From assembly GCA_023700825.1 (NCBI GenBank), contig JAMPYE010000136.1, positions 1-9,729 on the forward strand: 9,729 bases of DNA, given 5' to 3'. Made by a program: the position numbers and the translations under genes. Numbering within the stretch: position 1 is the stretch's first letter; each line of letters opens with the position of its first letter. The DNA comes from Thermoanaerobaculia bacterium (GTDB lineage: Bacteria > Acidobacteriota > Thermoanaerobaculia > Gp7-AA8). Below are positions 6,354-9,729 of the stretch, piece after piece. The notes under the pieces are model-generated. The model was not told the DNA's origin. It saw nothing but the letters and a program-made list of their open reading frames with translations, and ran no database searches.

Positions 6354-6578
6354 CTCTTGCCTCTGTTACGACGCGCCGGTCGACGATTCGTTACGCGGAC
6401 GACGCTCCGAATCCACCGAACCCTGCCGGGCCAACTCTAGGCCGGAGCCTGCCCCGACGGCAACGAGGCGTGATTCCCGACGCTCTCGCAGCGCGAGCTC
6501 AGCTCCGCCGGCGGCCGGTGTGGCCCTGACCGCATGCCCGGGGCCGGGGTCGGCGACGACGCCCGCCGGACGCCCGCG
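6354..6578. other. Intergenic region between the radical SAM and YHS genes
   Basis: These 225 bases hold no credible gene. They are very GC-rich toward 6578. One imperfect hairpin is readable at 6426-6445 (CCGGGCC with GGCCGG, one bulged base), and a short CTCGC/GCGAG repeat lies near 6487. Neither is convincing as a terminator. The YHS promoter should be here, but I could not pick a reliable -35/-10 pair. Confidence 0.4.
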
Positions 6579-7643
6579 TCAGAATAACGCGAGCTGTGCG
6601 CTCGGCGCCTCCGGGCGTCGAAAGTGTTCCGTGGACAACTCGGGCCAGCCGCGCGCGAGCCCTTCGCGCCGGCACGAAATCTCGAACAGCGATCGAATCT
6701 GCTCCGCGAATACCCCCGTGGCCTTCATCCGCTCGCCAAACTTCGTGTTGTTCAGCTTGCCGTCACGCATCTCGCGGATACGGTTCAACACCTTAGCCTT
6801 GCGATCCGGAACCACTTCGCCGAGCCAGTGCACGAAGAGATCCTTGACCCCGAGCGGAAGCCGCAGCACGGTGTAGCTCGCGTGCGACGCACCCCGTCGG
6901 GCAGCCTCGGCGAGGATCGACGGAATCTCGTGATCGTTCAGCCCGGGGATGATCGGCGCGGTGAGCACTCCGACCGGAACGCCCGCCGCGGCGAGCTCCG
7001 CGATCGCGTCGAGCCGCCGGCGCGGTGCCGACGCGCGCGGCTCCATCGCCCGCGACAGGCCGTCGTCCAGCGTCGTCACCGAGATTTGCACGGAGATGCA
7101 GTTCCATCGCGCCAGCTCCGCGAGGACGTCGACGTCACGCGTCACGAGGTGGTTCTTGGTCACGACAAAAGCCGGGTTGCGAAACTCGACGAGCACCTCG
7201 AGACAGCCGCGCGTCAGCTTCGCCGTCCTCTCCACCGGCTGATAGCAGTCGGTCACGCCGCTCAGGCCGATGAGCTGCGGCCTCCAGCTCTTCGCCATCA
7301 GCTCCTTGCGGAGCAGCGCGGGCGCATCCTCCTTGACCATGATCTTCGTCTCGAAGTCGAGCCCGGCGGAGTAGCCGAGGTATTCGTGCGTTGGGCGCGC
7401 GTAGCAGTAGACGCAGCCGTGCTCACAGCCGCGATAGGGATTCACGCTGCGGTCGAACCCGACGTCGGGCGAATCGTTCGACGCGATGATCGAGCGCGAC
7501 GGATCGCGGAAGAACCGCGTTGCCTGCACGACAGTCTCTTCCGGAGCGAGTTCGACATCTGGATCGACGACGTATTCGATCGACTCGAAACGTCCCACCG
7601 GATTGATCGACGCACCTCGGCCGTTGGGGGGACGTCGCAGCAT
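6579..7643 (-). CDS. PA0069 family radical SAM protein
   Basis: The product has 354 residues, full length for the family. The N-terminus has the family signature NGRGASINPVGRFE (7-20). The radical SAM cluster motif is CxxxCxxC at Cys73, Cys77 and Cys80 (RGCEHGCVYCYARPTHEYLG), which binds the [4Fe-4S] cluster that cleaves S-adenosylmethionine. Later elements LIGLSGVTDCYQPVE, FVVTKNHLVTRD and GVLTAPIIPGLND match the barrel strands of the SplB-like group (COG1533). The substrate is not established for this family, so no reaction is proposed. There is no signal peptide; it is cytoplasmic. The ATG start has a weak ribosome site (AGAAG directly upstream), but TACCAT lies six bases before the ATG, so a leaderless start is conceivable. 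It is not tightly linked to either neighbour. Confidence 0.92.
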   Translation of the reverse strand: MLRRPPNGRGASINPVGRFESIEYVVDPDVELAPEETVVQATRFFRDPSRSIIASNDSPDVGFDRSVNPYRGCEHGCVYCYARPTHEYLGYSAGLDFETKIMVKEDAPALLRKELMAKSWRPQLIGLSGVTDCYQPVERTAKLTRGCLEVLVEFRNPAFVVTKNHLVTRDVDVLAELARWNCISVQISVTTLDDGLSRAMEPRASAPRRRLDAIAELAAAGVPVGVLTAPIIPGLNDHEIPSILAEAARRGASHASYTVLRLPLGVKDLFVHWLGEVVPDRKAKVLNRIREMRDGKLNNTKFGERMKATGVFAEQIRSLFEISCRREGLARGWPELSTEHFRRPEAPSAQLALF

Positions 7644-7795
7644 CTTCTGATGGTACGGGCAAGGCGACGGAATCCGGCGGATGCTACGAGGGGTGGAGCA
7701 GGATGCGTTGAAATCGGTGATGTCCGAGGATCGTGGAGTAGCACTCTACGATCAGTAGAGCTTTCGAGGCGTGCACAGAAACCGAAATGAAGACT

Positions 7796-7882
7796 GTCGA
7801 ATGAGGAATGGAGAATTAAAGGCGGGTTGGAACTCTCTTCCGGGAAACTTCTTCATTCTTCATTCTTCATTCTTCATTCGAC
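7796..7882. repeat. Inverted repeat with four tandem CTTCATT heptamers
   Basis: Four perfect tandem copies of CTTCATT occupy 7851-7878. The left arm (7796-7815) is complementary to 7863-7882 over 20 positions if two G.U pairs are allowed, and can extend by one base at each end. On the minus strand the left arm reads as two decayed copies of the same heptamer. The loop between the arms is about 47 bases. In the direction of the SRPBCC gene it would be a strong 3' hairpin about 80 bases beyond the stop codon. Heptanucleotide tandem repeats are known elsewhere, for example the STRR sequences of heterocystous cyanobacteria; any relation is not implied. Confidence 0.7.
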
Positions 7883-7933
7883 AATCGACATTTCGCTGTT
7901 CGGCCGTTTACGCCACACCCTGCCGCTTGCTCG

Positions 7934-7961
7934 TCGCCTCTCGCCCCTCGCCTTTCGCCTG
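7934..7961. repeat. Four degenerate TCGCCNN heptamers abutting a stop codon
   Basis: Four consecutive 7-mers each begin with TCGCC and vary only at the last two bases. The array ends exactly at the base before the SRPBCC stop codon (7962-7964 on the minus strand). The period matches the CTTCATT array in the same intergenic region, but the unit is different. Confidence 0.6.
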
Positions 7962-8435
7962 CTATACCCTCCGGCCTGCATCTTCCCGCGCCCCCGGAAA
8001 CACCTCCGCAATCGCGGTCGTGCGATAGTCGAAAATCTGCTGAAGGCGAGGCCCGACCCACCAGCCCGTGAAGAACCATCCGATCGCGCCCATTGGCACG
8101 CGGTACTCGATCCGGTCGCGCATCCGCACGCCGCCGTCGACTTCCTCGAACTCGTGCAGGTGGAGCCAGAACGCGTAAGGCCCCTTCTGCTGGAGATCCT
8201 CGAACGAACGGCCGTGGCGCCAGGACACGATCTGTGTGACCCATCGCACAGGAATGCCCAGAAGCCGGATGCGATATTCGACCTCGTCGTGCTGGCGCAA
8301 CTCGCGTCCGGGCGCGGACACGATCGTGAAGCCGAGCCACGGAGGAGTGAGCCGCCCGAGGTTTCGCGGGTCGGCGAAAAATGCGAAGACCCTCTCGATC
8401 GGGGCCGGTATCAGGGTCGTCCGTTCGAGTACCAT
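7962..8435 (-). CDS. SRPBCC family protein (START/Bet v1-like fold)
   Basis: The product has 157 residues. The start MVLERTTLIPAPIERVFAFF, followed by ADPRNLGRLTPPWLGF, is the typical first strand and helix of SRPBCC ligand-binding proteins. The middle (VEYRIRLLGIPVRWVTQI) and the later YAFWLHLHEFEEVDGG, RMRDRIEYRVPMG and FTGWWVGPRL elements fit the curved sheet and long C-terminal helix. Proteins of this kind bind hydrophobic ligands or act as cyclases; nothing here identifies the ligand. There is no signal peptide. The ATG at 8435 is preceded by a GGGATGG-type purine stretch. The frame stays open far upstream through the antisense of the next gene, but that extension has no homology pattern. 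It is divergent from the formate-tetrahydrofolate ligase gene, only 33 bases away. Confidence 0.85.
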   Translation of the reverse strand: MVLERTTLIPAPIERVFAFFADPRNLGRLTPPWLGFTIVSAPGRELRQHDEVEYRIRLLGIPVRWVTQIVSWRHGRSFEDLQQKGPYAFWLHLHEFEEVDGGVRMRDRIEYRVPMGAIGWFFTGWWVGPRLQQIFDYRTTAIAEVFPGAREDAGRRV

Positions 8436-8468
8436 TGCCAATCCATCCCTTCGAGAAGAGAGAGAACG
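8436..8468. promoter_or_regulatory. 33-base divergent intergenic region
   Basis: The spacer carries the ribosome sites of both genes: GAAGAGAGAGA for the rightward gene and a GGGATGG-type stretch for the leftward one. It is too short for two full promoters, so at least one must lie inside the opposing coding sequence. Confidence 0.5.
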
Positions 8469-9729
8469 ATGAAATCGAGCATCGAGATCGCGCAGAGCGT
8501 CGAGTTGAAGCACATGCGTCAGTACATGGCGGACCTCGGGTTGCCCGAGGATGAATTCGAATTCTACGGGAAGTTCACGGGCAAGATCAGGCTCGAGCTC
8601 CTCGATCGACTCGCCGACAAGCCGGACGGCAAGCTCATCCTCGTCACCGCGATGACTCCGACGAAGTACGGTGAGGGAAAGACTCTCACGTCGATCGGCC
8701 TCGGACAGGCTCTTGCAAAGATCGGCAGGAAGGGCATGGTCGCGCTCCGCGAGCCGTCGCTCGGACCTGTGTTCGGCATCAAGGGCGGCGCCACCGGCGG
8801 CGGATTCTCGCAGGTCATCCCGATGGAGAAGATCAATCTCCACTTCAACGGCGACATCCACGCGATCACGACCGCGCACAACCTGCTCGCCGCGATGCTC
8901 GACAACCACATTCTCAAAGAAAACGAGAAGCGGATCGACATCACCAACGTCCTGTGGAACCGGACGATGGACATGAACGACCGCTCGCTGCGCGACATCG
9001 TCATCGGCCTTGGCGGAAAGGCGAACGGGATTCCGCGCGAGTCGGGCTTCGTCATCACGGCCGCCTCCGAGATCATGGCGATCCTCGCGCTTGCGACCTC
9101 GCGCGAGGACCTCAAGCGCCGCCTCGGCGAGATCGTCGTCGCGTACGATCTCGATGGAAAGGTCGTGAAAGCCTCCGACATCGACGCGAACCGCGCGATG
9201 GCGGCGATCCTCAGCGAAGCGATCATGCCGAACCTCGTGCAGACGCTCGAGCACACTCCCGCGCTCGTCCACGCGGGGCCCTTCGCGAACATCGCGCACG
9301 GCACGTCGAGCGTCCTGGGCGACCGGATCGCGCTCAAGCTTGCCGACTACGTCATCACCGAGTGCGGCTTCGCCGCCGACCTCGGATTCGAGAAATTCGT
9401 CGACATCGTCTGCCGCCAGTCGGGGCTCTGGCCCTCGGCCGTCGTCGTCGTCGCGACCTGCCGCGCGATCAAACACCACGGCGGCGTCGCCGAGGGCGAG
9501 ATCGGCAACGAGAACCTCGACGCCTCCAAGAAGGGGCTGGCGAATCTCGAGACCCACGTCCGCAACATCCGGAAGTTCGGGCTCCCGGTCATCGTCGCGA
9601 TCAACCGCTTCCCGTTCGACACGCCGGCCGAGCTCGCCCTGATCAAGGCTCTCTGTCAGGAGCTCGGCGTCGAGTGCGAGGAGCACGAGGCGTTCGCGAA
9701 GGGTGGCGACGGAGCGGTGAAGCTCGCCG
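8469..9729 (+). CDS. fhs: Formate-tetrahydrofolate ligase, 5' part
   Basis: The gene runs off the window end; 420 codons are visible, about three quarters of the usual length of roughly 555-560 residues. The enzyme joins formate to tetrahydrofolate using ATP to make 10-formyl-THF, for purine and formyl-Met synthesis or the methyl branch of the acetyl-CoA pathway. The start MKSSIEIAQSVELK matches the family N-terminus. The nucleotide-binding loop is TPTKYGEGKT (63-72); many relatives have PTPAGEGKT here. The Gly-rich substrate segment GGATGGGF is at 106-113. Later family blocks include NRTMDMNDRSLR, GIPRESGFVITAASEIMAI, HAGPFANIAHGTSS and VIVAINRFPFD. It is cytoplasmic. A purine-rich ribosome site (AAGAGAGAGA) ends three bases before the ATG. 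No other C1 gene is in the window, so whether it serves biosynthesis or energy metabolism cannot be said. Confidence 0.96.
   Translation, partial: MKSSIEIAQSVELKHMRQYMADLGLPEDEFEFYGKFTGKIRLELLDRLADKPDGKLILVTAMTPTKYGEGKTLTSIGLGQALAKIGRKGMVALREPSLGPVFGIKGGATGGGFSQVIPMEKINLHFNGDIHAITTAHNLLAAMLDNHILKENEKRIDITNVLWNRTMDMNDRSLRDIVIGLGGKANGIPRESGFVITAASEIMAILALATSREDLKRRLGEIVVAYDLDGKVVKASDIDANRAMAAILSEAIMPNLVQTLEHTPALVHAGPFANIAHGTSSVLGDRIALKLADYVITECGFAADLGFEKFVDIVCRQSGLWPSAVVVVATCRAIKHHGGVAEGEIGNENLDASKKGLANLETHVRNIRKFGLPVIVAINRFPFDTPAELALIKALCQELGVECEEHEAFAKGGDGAVKLA

Larger units (their letters stand above)
7644..7961. other. Intergenic region containing heptad repeats, no gene
   Basis: These 318 bases lie between the stop of the SRPBCC gene and the start of the radical SAM gene, both on the minus strand. 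The part nearest the radical SAM gene (7644 to about 7790) is unremarkable and should hold its promoter. The rest contains the inverted heptad element (7796-7882) and a second heptad array (7934-7961), listed separately. A rightward open frame through the repeats gives a Phe/Ser-rich, low-complexity product and is not a gene. Confidence 0.5.

Noticed and set aside
7851..7878. CRISPR-like repetition
   Set aside because: The units are 7 bases long with no spacers, which is a simple tandem array.
7771..8028. Rightward 85-codon open frame between the radical SAM and SRPBCC genes
   Set aside because: Its sequence is produced by the CTTCATT array (Phe/Ser/His-rich), and it runs into the antisense of the SRPBCC gene. 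No ribosome site is convincing.
8436..9686. Upstream extension of the SRPBCC frame to a 574-residue product
   Set aside because: The extension is antisense to fhs. The SRPBCC fold begins at the ATG at 8435, and no homology pattern is seen before it.

Overview
The window is about 9.7 kb of high-GC bacterial DNA with codons strongly biased to G/C at the third position. I see eight protein-coding genes, two of them cut by the window edges, and no tRNA, rRNA, CRISPR array, transposase or phage gene. The gene mix is a membrane-anchored M1 peptidase module, a CHAD protein, a two-component pair, a secreted YHS protein, a PA0069-type radical SAM enzyme and formate-tetrahydrofolate ligase. With the heptanucleotide-repeat intergenic regions, this suggests a free-living soil or sediment Gram-negative bacterium. 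Acidobacteriota is my best guess, at low confidence, because no marker gene is present.

Layout. 1-1694 (+) is the C-terminal part of an M1 metallopeptidase, probably of the ABC-permease/M1 fusion type. It converges on a small secreted protein of unknown function (1799-2179, -), and a repeat with 7-base period fills the space between the two stop codons. 2345-3202 (+) is a stand-alone CHAD protein, possibly leaderless. 3203-3531 is a gene-free, hairpin-rich stretch. It leads into a soluble PAS histidine kinase (3532-4905, +) and a NarL-like regulator (best start 5034, end 5753, +). This pair converges on a secreted YHS protein (5808-6353, -). Next are a PA0069-family radical SAM protein (6579-7643, -), a gene-free stretch with two more heptad arrays (7644-7961), an SRPBCC protein (7962-8435, -) and, divergently after only 33 bases, formate-tetrahydrofolate ligase (8469 to the window end, +).

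How the parts fit. Most genes look like unrelated housekeeping or accessory functions. The one clear functional unit is the kinase/regulator pair. The kinase keeps all its catalytic motifs. The adjacent regulator has a degenerate receiver with Ser at the phospho-acceptor position, His-Gly in place of the first acidic pair and Ala in place of the switch Thr/Ser, on an intact LuxR-type DNA-binding domain. It is therefore probably a phosphorylation-independent regulator. The most unusual non-coding signal is the set of inverted, heptad-periodic repeats. In this window they sit next to gene 3' ends, and I do not see them in the 5' intergenic regions.
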